The translations under genes and the position numbers were made by a program. From Thermoplasmata archaeon (GTDB lineage Archaea > Thermoplasmatota > Thermoplasmata > Lutacidiplasmatales > UBA184): a DNA stretch of 64,000 nt. Below, piece by piece: positions 34,025 to 43,732 of this stretch; position 1 is the stretch's first letter, and each line of letters starts with the position of its first letter. The notes below the pieces were generated by a model that saw only the letters and a program-made list of their open reading frames with translations, was not told where the DNA came from and did not search any database. The stretch is taken from the NCBI GenBank assembly GCA_021798195.1, contig JAJZYH010000002.1:1-64000 (forward strand), given 5' to 3'.

Positions 34025-35245
34025 GTGAAGAACGTGGATGGAACGGAGCCGTGGCGCGGGGAGAAGCACTGGGTCAGCCCCTTCAATTTCGCTCCCCCCG
34101 CGGATCGGGCGGAGGCCCTGCGACGGCCGGGCAGCGTGCAACTGCACGATGTGACCCTCCGCGACGGGGAGCAGGCGCCCGGCGTCGTGTTCCGTCGGGA
34201 CGAGAAGGTCCGCATCGCCCGGGAGCTCGACGCGGTGGGTCTCCCCCGCATCGAAGCCGGGTTCCCCGTGGTCTCCACGGAGGACATGGAAGCGGTGAAG
34301 GCCATCGCGCACCTGGGCCTCGGCGCGAAGGTGTTCGGCTTCTCCCGACTGGTCCGGGAGGACATCGACGCGGTGCTCGCCTGCGATGCACCGGGGATCG
34401 TCTGCGAGGGGCCCGTGGGAGTCCCCAAGCTCAAGCAATTCTCCTGGCCCCCGGAGCAGGTGGCCGACCGCGCGGTGGAGGCCATCTCCTATGCCAAGGC
34501 GCACGGGCTGTACACGGTCTTCTTCGGCGTGGACACCACCCGGGGGGACTGGAAGTTCCTGGAGCACGTCTTTGGCCGGGTGGTCCGGGAAGCCCGGCCG
34601 GACGCCCTCGCGGTGGTGGACACCTTCGGAGGGTCGAGCCCGGAGGGGTTCGCCCACCTCGTCCACCGCTTCGTGGAGACCTTTCATCTGCCCATCGAGG
34701 TGCACACCCACAACGACTTCGGGCTGGGGGTCGCCACGAGCCTCGCGGGAGTGTTCGCAGGGGCGAGCGTGGTCCATGTCTCGGTGAACGGGCTGGGGGA
34801 GCGGACCGGGAACGCGGCCCTGGAGGAAGTGGCGCTGGCGCTCCGCTTCCTCTACGGGGTCCCCCTGGACCTGAAGTACGAGAAGTTCCGCGAGCTGAGC
34901 CTCCTCGTCCGGGACCTCTCGGGATTCGTCCCCGCGGTGAACAAGCCGGTGGTGGGCGATCGTGCCTTCACCCGCGAGGCCGGGATCTCCATTGCGGGCT
35001 GGGCGAAGTACCACCTGGGCTCCGAGGCCTATCTCCCCGAGGCGGTGGGGCATTCCCACGGCGTCGTCGTGGGCAAGAAGAGCGGGCGCCATTCCCTGGA
35101 GTACAAGCTCCAGGAACTGGGCCTCACCTTCCCCCCGGAGCGCCTGGATGACCTCCTCGCCCGGGTGAAGTCCGCGGCGGAAGCGAAGAAGAGCTTTCTC
35201 ACCGACGACGAGTTCCGCCGCCTGGTGCAGGAACTGAGGGCCTGA
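34025..35245 (+). CDS. Isopropylmalate/homocitrate synthase-family acyltransferase
   Basis: A 406-residue DRE-TIM metallolyase that condenses acetyl-CoA with a 2-oxo acid. VQLHDVTLRDGEQAPG carries the catalytic Arg-Asp-Glu, IEAGFP follows, and the metal-binding HTHNDFGLG is intact, as is the NGLGERTGNAALEE segment. The C-terminal part is too short for a leucine-type regulatory domain, so the enzyme should not be leucine-inhibited. Whether it makes isopropylmalate, homocitrate, citramalate or (Re)-citrate cannot be read from sequence. Confidence 0.85.
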   Translation: MKNVDGTEPWRGEKHWVSPFNFAPPADRAEALRRPGSVQLHDVTLRDGEQAPGVVFRRDEKVRIARELDAVGLPRIEAGFPVVSTEDMEAVKAIAHLGLGAKVFGFSRLVREDIDAVLACDAPGIVCEGPVGVPKLKQFSWPPEQVADRAVEAISYAKAHGLYTVFFGVDTTRGDWKFLEHVFGRVVREARPDALAVVDTFGGSSPEGFAHLVHRFVETFHLPIEVHTHNDFGLGVATSLAGVFAGASVVHVSVNGLGERTGNAALEEVALALRFLYGVPLDLKYEKFRELSLLVRDLSGFVPAVNKPVVGDRAFTREAGISIAGWAKYHLGSEAYLPEAVGHSHGVVVGKKSGRHSLEYKLQELGLTFPPERLDDLLARVKSAAEAKKSFLTDDEFRRLVQELRA

Positions 35246-35284
35246 CCCATCGGGTCCGTCGGGAGCGAGACAGGGGATCCCCCT

Positions 35285-35746
35285 TCAGGGACCGGCCGCG
35301 GTCCCCTCCCGAACCAGTCGGGAGAGGTTCGTGAAGATGTCCCGGACGGTCCGGTCCGCCGCCTGGTCCAGGAGGCGCTGGGCGATCCCGGCAAGGGCCC
35401 CCCCCACCTGGGCTTCGGCCTTCCATTCCATCCGGGTGGCCGTCGGGCTTCCCCCATCCGCCAGGGTCACCCGCGTCTGGATGTCCACGGAGGACCCGAT
35501 CCCTCGGCCCCGGGCGGAAAGCCTCAGGAACGACCCGGGGTTCTCCTCCTCGATCTGGAACTGGAACCGGAAACTCCCCCGGATGACGGAGACCCCCACC
35601 TTGGCCGAACCCGTGAAGGACGTGGGGGAGGTGACCACGAGGTCGCGGAAATCCGGCATCGCCTTCGCCACGGTGGTGGGATCCCGGATGATCTTCCACA
35701 CGACTTCGCGCGGCGCGGCGAACTCCACGTTGCCCTGGAACTCCAT
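35285..35746 (-). CDS. coxG: CoxG-like SRPBCC protein
   Basis: A 153-residue START-like lipid/cofactor-pocket protein of the CO dehydrogenase subunit G family: MEFQGNVEFAAPREVVWKII at the start, the GSAKVGVSVIRGSFRFQF core strand and GIAQRLLDQAADRTV helix. CoxG homologues accompany molybdenum hydroxylases and are thought to assist recruitment to membrane or quinone. It lies 24 nt after the large subunit as last gene of that operon. Confidence 0.87.
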   Translation of the reverse strand: MEFQGNVEFAAPREVVWKIIRDPTTVAKAMPDFRDLVVTSPTSFTGSAKVGVSVIRGSFRFQFQIEEENPGSFLRLSARGRGIGSSVDIQTRVTLADGGSPTATRMEWKAEAQVGGALAGIAQRLLDQAADRTVRDIFTNLSRLVREGTAAGP

Positions 35747-35770
35747 GGTCTCGGAACCCTCCTTCCCACC

Positions 35771-38224
35771 TCACGGGGGACTGGGGACGGTCGGCGCCCG
35801 CCCCCGCATGGCCGATTGGATCCTCTCCGGGGTCAGGTGGGAATCCTGGAAGGTGACCCCGAAGGGGGAGAGCGCATCCTCCACCGCGGCGGCGAGGGCG
35901 GGAAGGGCCGTTCCCCCACCTTCCCCCACGCCCCGCACTCCCATGGGGCCCGCGGTGGAAGGGGTGATGAAATGCTCCACCTCCACCGGAGGGACGTCGA
36001 GGGACGTGGCGCACAGGTAGTCGGTGAAGGAGCTCGCGAGGAGTTGCCCGTCGGCGCCGTACTTGGCCTCGCACAGGAGGGCGGCCTCGATGCCGTGCAC
36101 CGCGGCCCCGATCACCTGCCCCTCCACGATGGCCGGATTGATCATGTTGCCGCAGTCGTCCACCGCCACGTAACGTCGGAGATGGACCTTCCCCGTCTCC
36201 GGGTCCACCTCCACCACGGCGCCATGGACCTGGTAGGAGTAGGTCAGCGTGAAGTTCCCCTTCTTGTCCACGTGACTCGGGATCCGGAACGGCGGGCGGT
36301 AGACGTAGGTGACCGACAGGTTGGTATCCATGTCCAGGGGGAGCTCCAGGGAATTCCCCAGGGCAACGCCCCCGATGACCGAGAGCGGAAGGGCGTTCCC
36401 GGTCCGGCGGGACCGGGCTTCGCCCTTCTCCAGCAGGATGTCCTCCGGTGCGGTCTTCAGGAGATGCGCGGCGATGACCTGGATCCTCCGCCGGAGCTCC
36501 CGCGCGGCCCCGAGGAGGGCTCCGCCCCCCATCACCGCCGTGCGGCTGGCATAGGCCCCGGAGTGCCCCGTGTAGGGGTGGGAATGGCTGTCGAAGCCCG
36601 GGAGCGCATGGACATCCTCCGGGTTCAGGCCCAGCTCGTGGGCCACGATCTGGCTCGCCATGGTCTCGTGCCCTTGACCCTGGTTGGTGGGGCCCATGGC
36701 CACGTGCACGCGGCCCATCATATCCATCCAGACCCGGGCCGATTCACTGTTCCCGGAGAAGGGGAGATGTGGGTTGATCACCCGGACCTGGGCGAAGTTG
36801 TTCCCCGCCGAATCCAGAGCCGCGGCGATCCCCACCCCCAGGTAGCGCCCCCGCGCCCGAAGCGCCTTCTGCTGGGCCCGCAACGATGGGAGGTCCAGCA
36901 TCTCCTGGACCCGGTGAAGGGCCCGGGCATAGTCGCCTCCATCCAGGACCGTCCCGTTGGGCGCCTGGTAGGGCATCTCATCGGCCCGGACGAAGTTCCG
37001 TTCCCGGACCTCCCCCCGGTCCAGCCCCAGCCGATCGGCGATCCGGTCCATGATCCTCTCGTAGAGGAACAAGTGTTGCGCCCGGGAGTACCCTCGGTTG
37101 GGCCCCACGGGACATTTGTTCGTGAAGACCGAGTGGAAGTGGAGCCGGAGGTTCTTGTGGCGATACATGGAGAACGCCACCTGCGCCCAGATCACCGCGC
37201 CCGCCGGTTCGTACCTCGCGTAGGCGCCGGTGTCGTCGAACGCCTCTCCGCGGAGGCCCAGGAGGGTGCCGTCCTTCCGGACGGCCGCCTCGATCTGGAA
37301 GGTCCTCTCGTTCCCGTGGGTGCCCGCGGCCAGGAACTCGCTCCGGAGCTCGGTCCACTTCACCGGGCGTCCCAGTTGCATCGAAAGGACGCTCACGAGG
37401 ACCATGTACGGGAACGAGTTGATCTTGTTCCCGAAGCTCCCCCCCACGTCCGGGACGATCACCCGGATCCGGTCGGAGGGTAGACGCAGGGAGGAGGCCA
37501 CGAGGGGCATGCAGAACATGGGCATCACGTTGTTCGTGTAGAGGGTGAGCTCCCCGGTCCGCCGGTCGAAGCTCGCGAGGGCCGCATTGAGCTCCAGGGG
37601 GGCCGAGTTGAACCGGTGATAGTGGAACTTCTCCTGGATCACCAGGTCCGCCTGGGCGAAGGCGCCGTCCACGTCCCCGTACTCGTAGACCCCGTCCCAC
37701 ACGCGGTTCGTCCCGATGGCCTCGTGAAGGATCGGCGCCGAGGGGCTCGCCGCCGATTCGGCGTCCATGACGGGCGGGAGAACGTCGTAGTCCACCTGGA
37801 CCATCTCCGCGGCGTCCGCGGCGAGATAGCGGTCCCTCGCCACGACCACGGCGACGGGCTCCCCCACGAACCGGACCTTCTCCACGGCGAGAGGATAGTC
37901 GAGCACCTTGTCCGCCGGTGGGGGCGCCAGCTGCATGAACGGGTCCACCAGCTTCCGGATGTCCTCGCCCGTGTACACGGCGAGAACGCCCGGCATCGCG
38001 GAGGCCTCCTTCACGTCGATGGACCGGATCCGCGCGTGGGCGTACGGCGAGTGCACCAGGGCGATGTGGGCGGTTCCCTCCAGCTTCACGTCGTCCAGGT
38101 ACGACCCGTGCCCGGTGGTGAACCGGACGGACTCCTTCGTGGGGATGGACTTCCCCACCCAACCCGTCCCCTCCGCGGGGGCAGGGACCGCCACGGACCG
38201 GGGCGACGTCCGCGCGGCGCTCAT
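35771..38224 (-). CDS. Molybdenum hydroxylase large (molybdopterin-binding) subunit, CoxL/XdhA family
   Basis: 817 residues, the catalytic subunit of a xanthine-dehydrogenase-type hydroxylase. It has the N-terminal hammerhead domain ([20 protein letters not shown]), the molybdopterin-contacting [10 protein letters not shown] segment, and near the C-terminus the catalytic Glu in GVGEGG. The loop that reads AYRCSFR in form I CO dehydrogenase reads [10 protein letters not shown] here, so it is not a CO dehydrogenase; the substrate is probably an N-heterocycle or aldehyde. ATG 38224 overlaps the small-subunit TGA. Confidence 0.9.
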   Translation of the reverse strand: MSAARTSPRSVAVPAPAEGTGWVGKSIPTKESVRFTTGHGSYLDDVKLEGTAHIALVHSPYAHARIRSIDVKEASAMPGVLAVYTGEDIRKLVDPFMQLAPPPADKVLDYPLAVEKVRFVGEPVAVVVARDRYLAADAAEMVQVDYDVLPPVMDAESAASPSAPILHEAIGTNRVWDGVYEYGDVDGAFAQADLVIQEKFHYHRFNSAPLELNAALASFDRRTGELTLYTNNVMPMFCMPLVASSLRLPSDRIRVIVPDVGGSFGNKINSFPYMVLVSVLSMQLGRPVKWTELRSEFLAAGTHGNERTFQIEAAVRKDGTLLGLRGEAFDDTGAYARYEPAGAVIWAQVAFSMYRHKNLRLHFHSVFTNKCPVGPNRGYSRAQHLFLYERIMDRIADRLGLDRGEVRERNFVRADEMPYQAPNGTVLDGGDYARALHRVQEMLDLPSLRAQQKALRARGRYLGVGIAAALDSAGNNFAQVRVINPHLPFSGNSESARVWMDMMGRVHVAMGPTNQGQGHETMASQIVAHELGLNPEDVHALPGFDSHSHPYTGHSGAYASRTAVMGGGALLGAARELRRRIQVIAAHLLKTAPEDILLEKGEARSRRTGNALPLSVIGGVALGNSLELPLDMDTNLSVTYVYRPPFRIPSHVDKKGNFTLTYSYQVHGAVVEVDPETGKVHLRRYVAVDDCGNMINPAIVEGQVIGAAVHGIEAALLCEAKYGADGQLLASSFTDYLCATSLDVPPVEVEHFITPSTAGPMGVRGVGEGGGTALPALAAAVEDALSPFGVTFQDSHLTPERIQSAMRGRAPTVPSPP

Positions 38225-38724
38225 CCCGTCTCCTCCGTGGAAGGGGCCTCCACCCGGGTCGCCATCCTCTCCGACGCCGCCCGCACGGCCTTCACGATGT
38301 TCACGTACCCCGTGCACCGGCACAGGTTCCCCGAAATGGCCCTGCGGATCTCCTCCTCGGATGGGGAGGGGTTGTGGCGCAGGAGGTAGAGCGAGGAGAG
38401 GATCATGCCGGGCGTGCAGTACCCGCACTGGAGCCCATGGTGCTCCCGGAAGGCTTCCTGGAGCGGGTGGAGTTTCCCTTCCCTCTCCAGGCCCTCGATG
38501 GTCTCCACCTTCCGGCCCTGCGCCTGGACCGCCAGCACCATGCACGACTTCACCGACTTCCCGTCGAGGAGGACGGTGCAGGCGCCGCAGTGCCCCGTGT
38601 CGCATCCAATGTGGGTCCCGGTGAGGTTGAGCTCGTCCCGGAGGAAGTGAACGAGGAGCATCCGGTCCTCGGCCCATCCCTCCCGTTCCTCTCCGTTGAC
38701 CCGCAGGCTCACCTTCCGCTTCAT
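38221..38724 (-). CDS. Molybdenum hydroxylase small subunit with two [2Fe-2S] clusters
   Basis: A 167-residue CoxS/XdhC-fold electron-transfer subunit. The plant-ferredoxin-type cluster has CDTGHCGAC...KSC, and the C-terminal helical cluster has CGYCTPGM...CRCTGY; all eight cysteines are present. It passes electrons from the Mo centre to the FAD subunit. Overlaps both neighbours by four bases (ATGA), in the order FAD - FeS - Mo subunits. Confidence 0.93.
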   Translation of the reverse strand: MKRKVSLRVNGEEREGWAEDRMLLVHFLRDELNLTGTHIGCDTGHCGACTVLLDGKSVKSCMVLAVQAQGRKVETIEGLEREGKLHPLQEAFREHHGLQCGYCTPGMILSSLYLLRHNPSPSEEEIRRAISGNLCRCTGYVNIVKAVRAASERMATRVEAPSTEETG

Positions 38725-39608
38725 GGGTTTCCCCCGGCAAGGCGGGCCCGGGTCACCGCCTCCTCGAGACCCCGTCGGACGAACACCTGGACCATGTCCC
38801 GGCGATACTGGGAACTCCCGTGCATGTCGGACCCCGGGTGAAGCCCTTCGGTGGAGCGATGGGCGGCCTCCTTAAGGATGGCCGGGGAGATCTCCTGCCC
38901 CTGGAGGAAGCGCTCGGCGGCCCGGGCCCGACAGGGGGTCGGGTTCACGGCCGCGAGACCGATGCGGACCTCTTCCAGGCGACGGCCGTGGCTGTCCAGA
39001 CGCACCAGGATGGCGACCCCCACGATGGGGTAGTCTCCCTCCCTTCGATTGAATTTGGTGTAGGACCATCCCCATTGGGGTCCCAGGGTGGGGACCTGGA
39101 TGTGATGCAGGATCTCGTCCCGCTGGACCTGGGTCTCGAAGAGGTCCACGAAGAACTCCTTCGCGGGAACGGTCCGGGATCCCTTGGGTCCCACGATGGA
39201 GAACTCTGCGTCGAGGGCAAGGAGGGTGGGCGGCAGGTCCGACGCAGGGTCGGCGTGGCAGGAACTTCCCCCGATGGTTCCCCGGTTCCGGATCTGCTGG
39301 TCCGCGATCCCCCGGGCGGCCGCGGGGAGGATGGGACAGCGCTCCTGGAGGAGCGCGGAGTGGGCCACCGTGTCGTGCGTGGTGAGGCTCCCGATCTCCA
39401 CGGCATTCTCCCCCTGGGGGCGGATGTAGGAGAGATCCGGGATCCCGCTGATGTCCACCAGGACCCCCGGAGAGGCCAGGCGGAGCTTCATGAGCGGGAG
39501 CAGGCTTTGGCCCCCGGCCAGCACCTTTCCATCCTCCACCTCATGGAGGACCCGAAGCGCCTCGTCCACCGTGGTCACCGCGCGATATTCGAAGGGGCGT
39601 GGATACAT
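38721..39608 (-). CDS. Molybdenum hydroxylase FAD-binding medium subunit
   Basis: A 295-residue CoxM/vanillyl-alcohol-oxidase-fold subunit. FAD is bound by [15 protein letters not shown] and by [21 protein letters not shown], both classical; a C-terminal CODH-type domain ([14 protein letters not shown]) completes it. The ATG at 39608 (MYPRPFEY) fits the family start, although the open frame is much longer upstream. First gene of the coxMSLG-like operon; a TATA element lies about 105 nt upstream. Confidence 0.9.
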   Translation of the reverse strand: MYPRPFEYRAVTTVDEALRVLHEVEDGKVLAGGQSLLPLMKLRLASPGVLVDISGIPDLSYIRPQGENAVEIGSLTTHDTVAHSALLQERCPILPAAARGIADQQIRNRGTIGGSSCHADPASDLPPTLLALDAEFSIVGPKGSRTVPAKEFFVDLFETQVQRDEILHHIQVPTLGPQWGWSYTKFNRREGDYPIVGVAILVRLDSHGRRLEEVRIGLAAVNPTPCRARAAERFLQGQEISPAILKEAAHRSTEGLHPGSDMHGSSQYRRDMVQVFVRRGLEEAVTRARLAGGNP

Positions 39609-39908
39609 CCAGATCGACCTCTCCCCCGCCGGGACCTCGCCTCCGGCCCCCGCCGGGAGCGGAGGACGGAAAGGAATGCGCCGCGGAGTCAAGGCGTGCC
39701 ATTGCCCCGCGCTATAAACCCGTTTCGTGAGCGCTGGGAACCGCTCTCGGGAGCGACGTCTCCGGAATGCCGGGAAGTCCCGTTCACATTGACTTCCCCC
39801 GCAAACTCCCGTCCGCTTCTCGGCAGGGCATGCCAAGCTCGCATTCGCGGGCGCGTCCCAAAGTGATTTAGGAGAGGGGCCGTGGGGCAGGGCAGGGGAA
39901 TACTCTGG
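39609..39908. other. Divergent promoter region, molybdenum hydroxylase operon / crotonase
   Basis: A 300-nt gap with two A/T-rich elements: GCTATAAAC at 39711-39719 (reads GTTTATAGC for the minus-strand operon, implying a leader of about 80 nt) and TGATTTAG at 39864-39871 for the plus-strand crotonase. No obvious operator palindrome or RNA gene is seen. Confidence 0.5.
39711..39719 (-). promoter_or_regulatory. TATA box of the molybdenum hydroxylase operon
   Basis: The minus strand reads GTTTATAGC, the best TATA match in the divergent gap, about 105 nt from the ATG at 39608, so a leadered transcript is implied. Confidence 0.45.
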
Positions 39909-40694
39909 ATGTCGAGCACTTCGCGGATTCTCCTGCGTCGGGAACCCCCGGTCCTGGAGATCGTCATCAATCGGCCCGAGGTCCGCAATGCCATGGACCG
40001 GGAGACCCGGCAGGAGATCATCCGGGCCCTCGATGACATCGAGGAGGACCCTGAGATCCGGGTGATCATCCTCTCCGGGCAAGGCGGAAAGGCCTTCAGC
40101 GCCGGCGCGGACCTCGGCATGTTCCTAGAACTCTCTCCCCGCGAGGCCCTCGAGTACACCCGCATCTCCAAGGGATGCGTCGAGCGCATCTCGCGGTTCC
40201 CGAAGCCGGTGATCGCAAAGGTCCAGGGCGTGGCCCTGGGGGGCGGCCTGGAGCTCGCCCTCGCCTGCGACCTCATCTACGCGAGCCCGGACGCGAAGTT
40301 CGGACAGACGGAAGTGAACGTGGGGCTCATGCCGGGCGCCGGGGGAACGCAACGCCTCCCCAGGGCGGTGGGGGCCCGGCGGGCCCGGGAGTGGACCTAC
40401 ACCGGGCGCTGGATCTCCGCCGAGGAGGCCGAGAGGGTGGGTCTCGTGAACGGGATCTTCCCCGCCGCGCAACTGGACGCGGCCGTCCGGGAAGTGGCGG
40501 GGACCCTGGCGGCGAAGAGCCCCCTGGTCCTCAGGCGGATCAAGGAGGCCCTCCGGATGGCGGAGGAGCTTCCGCTCTCCCAAGGGCTGGAGTTCGAGAG
40601 CCGCAACTTTGCTCTGTGCTTCGGTACCGAGGACCTCCGCGAGGGCATCGAAGCGTTCCGGGCCAAGCGAACCCCCCGATTCCAAGGTCGGTAG
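39909..40694 (+). CDS. Enoyl-CoA hydratase/isomerase (crotonase) family protein
   Basis: 261 residues with the crotonase fold: NRPEVRNAMD at the N-terminus, the oxyanion-hole segments KAFSAGADLGMF and VAGGGLELALACD-like (VALGGGLELALACD), and the Glu pair region FGQTEVNVGLMPGAGGTQRL, with the catalytic Glu positions of classical hydratases kept (TEVNVG, PGAGG). It likely hydrates an enoyl-CoA formed by an acyl-CoA dehydrogenase. ATG 39909 is taken because the TATA-like box at 39864 places the transcript start near 39894; GTG 39882 is an alternative. Confidence 0.9.
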   Translation: MSSTSRILLRREPPVLEIVINRPEVRNAMDRETRQEIIRALDDIEEDPEIRVIILSGQGGKAFSAGADLGMFLELSPREALEYTRISKGCVERISRFPKPVIAKVQGVALGGGLELALACDLIYASPDAKFGQTEVNVGLMPGAGGTQRLPRAVGARRAREWTYTGRWISAEEAERVGLVNGIFPAAQLDAAVREVAGTLAAKSPLVLRRIKEALRMAEELPLSQGLEFESRNFALCFGTEDLREGIEAFRAKRTPRFQGR

Positions 40695-40780
40695 GATCGG
40701 GCCGGCCCGGGGGCCGGGGAAGGGGTTGGGAACCCCGGACGGATCCGGGGATCCCGTTCGATGGGAATCTGCTCCCGACC

Positions 40781-42229
40781 CTACTTCGAGATCTCCTCGA
40801 GCTCCGCGCGGCCGCTCACGTACGGGATCCCCACAAGGCAGACGATGATCGTGATGATCATGGGGACCGCGGCGTACCAGGTGAGCACCGACGCCCACTG
40901 GGAGGCCGAGAGGGTGATGAAGTTCAGGGCGCCCGAATAGCTTGCGAAGAAGCTCGTCCCCGCGAACATGGGGATGGCGAACCCACCGAAGATGGCGGGC
41001 CAGATCGCGAACCCGAACGAGTACCACGCGTTGACCCAGGCGGAACCGGTCCCCCGGGCCCGGGTGGGGAAGGACTCCGTGTTCATCCGGATGGTGCTGG
41101 CGAACGCCCCGTTGAGCCCCCAGGAGAACAAGAGGAACGAGAAGAACGTCGTGTTGAACCCGGTGACCGAGGGCTGGATGAAGATGAAGATCCCGATGAC
41201 CTCGACGATGGCAAAGAGGATCGCGGAATACTTCGCCCCGATGTAGTTGGCCACGAACCCGTTGAGCAGGTAGGCCGGGATGGTGGCGTACAGCGCGATG
41301 GCATAGAGGCCCGTGTAGTCCGTGACGCCCTTGAAGAAGAGCATGTAGAGGGGCATGAACGTGAGGAGCGCGATCCCGATCCCGGCAAGCATGAAGGACC
41401 AGAAGGCGAGGGCCAGGGACTTCCGGACCTGGTCGCGGGAGAGGATCTGCACGTAGGTCGCCCTCACCGCTCGCACGTCATCGGCAGGGTAGACCTGCTC
41501 GATGGCCTCCACCGTGGCGGCGTCGTTGGCGCGCTTCGCCTTCTTGAGGGCCCTCATGGCCTCGTACCGCGGAGGGTCACGCACCCAGTACCGGGCGATG
41601 GCGATCACCACGGCCGGGAATACGCTGATGAGGAACGCGTAACGGAATCCCTGTCCGGCGGGGAACGCCGGGATGACGAAGTGCACGATGAGCGCGGCCG
41701 TGGCGTATCCAGCCACGAAGCCGGACTGCATGATGGCCAGCGCGATCCCCCGGGCGCGCTTGGAGACCGTCTCGGTCACCATGGTCCCGCCCACGGACCA
41801 TTCGCTGTTGTTGAGGAGCTGGTCGATGGACCTCAGCCCCGTCCAGTTCCAGAAATTGGTGATGAGATACTGGAATCCCGAGAAGAGGGCAGTTCCCAGG
41901 ATGGTCACCTGGAAGAGGGACTTGCGCCCGTACCGGTCCATGAGCGGACCCACGATGAGGCTCCCGATCCAGGCGGCGAGGAAGCTGATGAACAGCATCC
42001 CCGAGAACATGGGCACCCAGAGATACGAGGGAAAGCCCGCGTAGACGTACGGCATCACGTTGGGATACATGATGAGGACGAGGTTCCCGTCCGTCCACAC
42101 CATCATCCAGCCGAGGAACGCCAGGGCCACGGTCAGGATGGCGTTGCGCCGCAGTTTGACGGTGTCCGTCTCTGGTCGCCAGGCGGATCGGGCGACCCCG
42201 CTCTCCGAAGTTACGTTTGCTCCGGTCAT
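40781..42229 (-). CDS. MFS transporter (sugar/aromatic acid symporter type)
   Basis: A 482-residue major facilitator with about twelve transmembrane helices, a central cytoplasmic loop rich in charged residues, and the loop 2-3 motif as DRYGRKS. The similarity is to the MHS/aromatic-acid or sugar porter branch; the substrate is presumably a carboxylate or heterocycle handled by the surrounding enzymes. The ATG at 42229 lies 30-38 nt from a TATA box. Confidence 0.87.
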   Translation of the reverse strand: MTGANVTSESGVARSAWRPETDTVKLRRNAILTVALAFLGWMMVWTDGNLVLIMYPNVMPYVYAGFPSYLWVPMFSGMLFISFLAAWIGSLIVGPLMDRYGRKSLFQVTILGTALFSGFQYLITNFWNWTGLRSIDQLLNNSEWSVGGTMVTETVSKRARGIALAIMQSGFVAGYATAALIVHFVIPAFPAGQGFRYAFLISVFPAVVIAIARYWVRDPPRYEAMRALKKAKRANDAATVEAIEQVYPADDVRAVRATYVQILSRDQVRKSLALAFWSFMLAGIGIALLTFMPLYMLFFKGVTDYTGLYAIALYATIPAYLLNGFVANYIGAKYSAILFAIVEVIGIFIFIQPSVTGFNTTFFSFLLFSWGLNGAFASTIRMNTESFPTRARGTGSAWVNAWYSFGFAIWPAIFGGFAIPMFAGTSFFASYSGALNFITLSASQWASVLTWYAAVPMIITIIVCLVGIPYVSGRAELEEISK

Positions 42230-42257
42230 GGAAGTCCTTCGACCTATGTCGAAGTCC

Positions 42258-42267
42258 CTTTTAATAC
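42258..42267 (-). promoter_or_regulatory. TATA box of the MFS transporter
   Basis: The minus strand reads GTATTAAAAG, centred about 34 nt upstream of the ATG at 42229. Confidence 0.55.
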
Positions 42268-42343
42268 CATGCCACGCAAACGCGTGGTCATCCATTCCAT
42301 GCCTATCCCTGACGGTGCGGACCATGTGGATCCGGCCGCGGGT

Positions 42344-42352
42344 TCCAAATAC
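42344..42352 (+). promoter_or_regulatory. TATA-like box of the 244-residue membrane protein
   Basis: CCAAATACC, centred about 25 nt upstream of the GTG at 42373; a leaderless start is implied. Confidence 0.4.
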
Positions 42353-42372
42353 CCCCCGGGAGTGCGAATGGC

Positions 42373-43107
42373 GTGTCCACCCCCCTTCGCCAGTCCCGAT
42401 CGGACCGCTGGGACTGCTCGGAGGCGGTCCACGGATATCGGACCGGGCTCCGGGCCGAGCGATTCCGTCACGCCCTCAAGGATGGGATCCCCCTCGTCTC
42501 GCTCTTGGGGTTCCTGGGGGTCCTCCTCTTTGTCCTGGCGCGCCACGGGGGCTCGCTCTTCCTCTACGCCTCCCTGGGCTTCGTGGCGATCACGCTGGGG
42601 CTCCTCGTGGCGTGGGTCCAGCTCCTGCGCATGATCTCGGAATCCCTCCACGAACCGCTGGTGAAGGCGGTCCAGGTGGTCCCATCCCAGGGGCTCACCG
42701 TGACACCGGAGGAGGGTTCGGGCGAGTGGCGGGTCCCCTGGGATGCCCGGCGCATCTTCGTGAGCCCTCCGGGGTTCAACGTCCCACGGCGCACGCGAGG
42801 GGGCGTTCTCCAGCCACGGAGCTTCCTCCGGGTGGTCCCCGAAGGATCTCCCTCCCGTGCGCGCAGCTTTCCCGTTCCCGCGGAAGCCGCCCTCGCGGTC
42901 CACGAACAGATGGCCCTCCGGTACTCCTACACCTACGGACGCCTCGCTGGGAGGAATGCCCCCACACGCCAGTGGATCCTCTATCGGGACCAGGGGCCGC
43001 CCGGAAGGGCGGACGGACCCCTCGCACGAGTGGACGCATCGGAGATGTGGACGCCGGGGGACTCCGACTACATCGTGTTCCGGGACTCCACCCCGGGGCG
43101 GGGTTAG
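42373..43107 (+). CDS. Membrane protein with two transmembrane helices and soluble C-terminal domain
   Basis: 244 residues. Two adjacent hydrophobic helices (about 40-58 and 62-86) form a hairpin, followed by a 155-residue soluble region rich in Arg, Pro and Trp. No family is recognised. The general layout (basic N-terminus, TM hairpin, soluble C-terminus) resembles the unknown gene at 11248, though I see no clear sequence match. The GTG start is supported by a TATA-like element 25 nt upstream. Confidence 0.55.
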   Translation: MSTPLRQSRSDRWDCSEAVHGYRTGLRAERFRHALKDGIPLVSLLGFLGVLLFVLARHGGSLFLYASLGFVAITLGLLVAWVQLLRMISESLHEPLVKAVQVVPSQGLTVTPEEGSGEWRVPWDARRIFVSPPGFNVPRRTRGGVLQPRSFLRVVPEGSPSRARSFPVPAEAALAVHEQMALRYSYTYGRLAGRNAPTRQWILYRDQGPPGRADGPLARVDASEMWTPGDSDYIVFRDSTPGRG

Positions 43108-43265
43108 GGCCTCGGCCCTCCCGGGGAAGCGAGGCGGAGATCAACCCAGCGATGGGGCGCCACGCAGTGCGCCCTGCCCGGGGATGCCCCGACCTTCGCC
43201 AAAGCGATCCGGGGGATTCTCGAGGCCCGGCGGAACCAATACGAGAGAAGGGGCACCGGGGGGGC

Positions 43266-43706
43266 CTACGTTCCCTTCACCCGGACCAGGAAGCGTGCGT
43301 CGGCGGTGAGGACCTCTTCCTCCCGCTGGTTCCGGGCGGAGAAGTGCAGACGGACGCGACCCTTCCCATCCCGGGGGGGTTCCTTGGCGGTCACCTCCAC
43401 CCGGGCGCGGATGGTGTCCCCGATGCGGACCGGCTTCGGCGTCGCGAAGGCGAGGTCCAGAAGGGCGATGAAACCTTCCCCGAAGGGCCCCTGCGGAAGC
43501 TGGTAGGCGAGGCCCACGACCATGGAAAGGGTGAGGAGACCGGGGACGAGACGCGTCCCGAAGACGGTGGACTTCCCATACTCCGCATCCAGGAACAGGG
43601 GGTTCTGGGCGCCGGTGAGGGTGGCAAAGAGCACCACGTCCGTCTCAGTGATGGTCCGCCCGTGCGTGGCCAGGGAAGCCCCTTCTGGGAACTCTTCGTA
43701 GTACAT
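43266..43706 (-). CDS. MaoC-like hot-dog dehydratase
   Basis: A 146-residue single hot-dog domain of the MaoC/(R)-enoyl-CoA hydratase family. The hydratase motif is seen as ETDVVLFATLTGAQNPLFLDAEYG, with the Asp..His-type catalytic pair altered: where (R)-hydratases have D-x(4)-H the sequence reads Q-N-P-L-F-L-D, so activity is uncertain. It starts 26 nt after the M20-family gene, as third gene of the operon headed by the second large hydroxylase subunit. Confidence 0.8.
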   Translation of the reverse strand: MYYEEFPEGASLATHGRTITETDVVLFATLTGAQNPLFLDAEYGKSTVFGTRLVPGLLTLSMVVGLAYQLPQGPFGEGFIALLDLAFATPKPVRIGDTIRARVEVTAKEPPRDGKGRVRLHFSARNQREEEVLTADARFLVRVKGT

Positions 43707-43732
43707 CTTGGGATCTCCCGGAAGACCTCTTC

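Noticed and set aside
35285-39608. Aerobic CO dehydrogenase (CoxMSLG)
   Set aside because: Gene order fits, but the large subunit lacks the AYRCSFR loop with the Cu-binding Cys, so CO oxidation is not supported.
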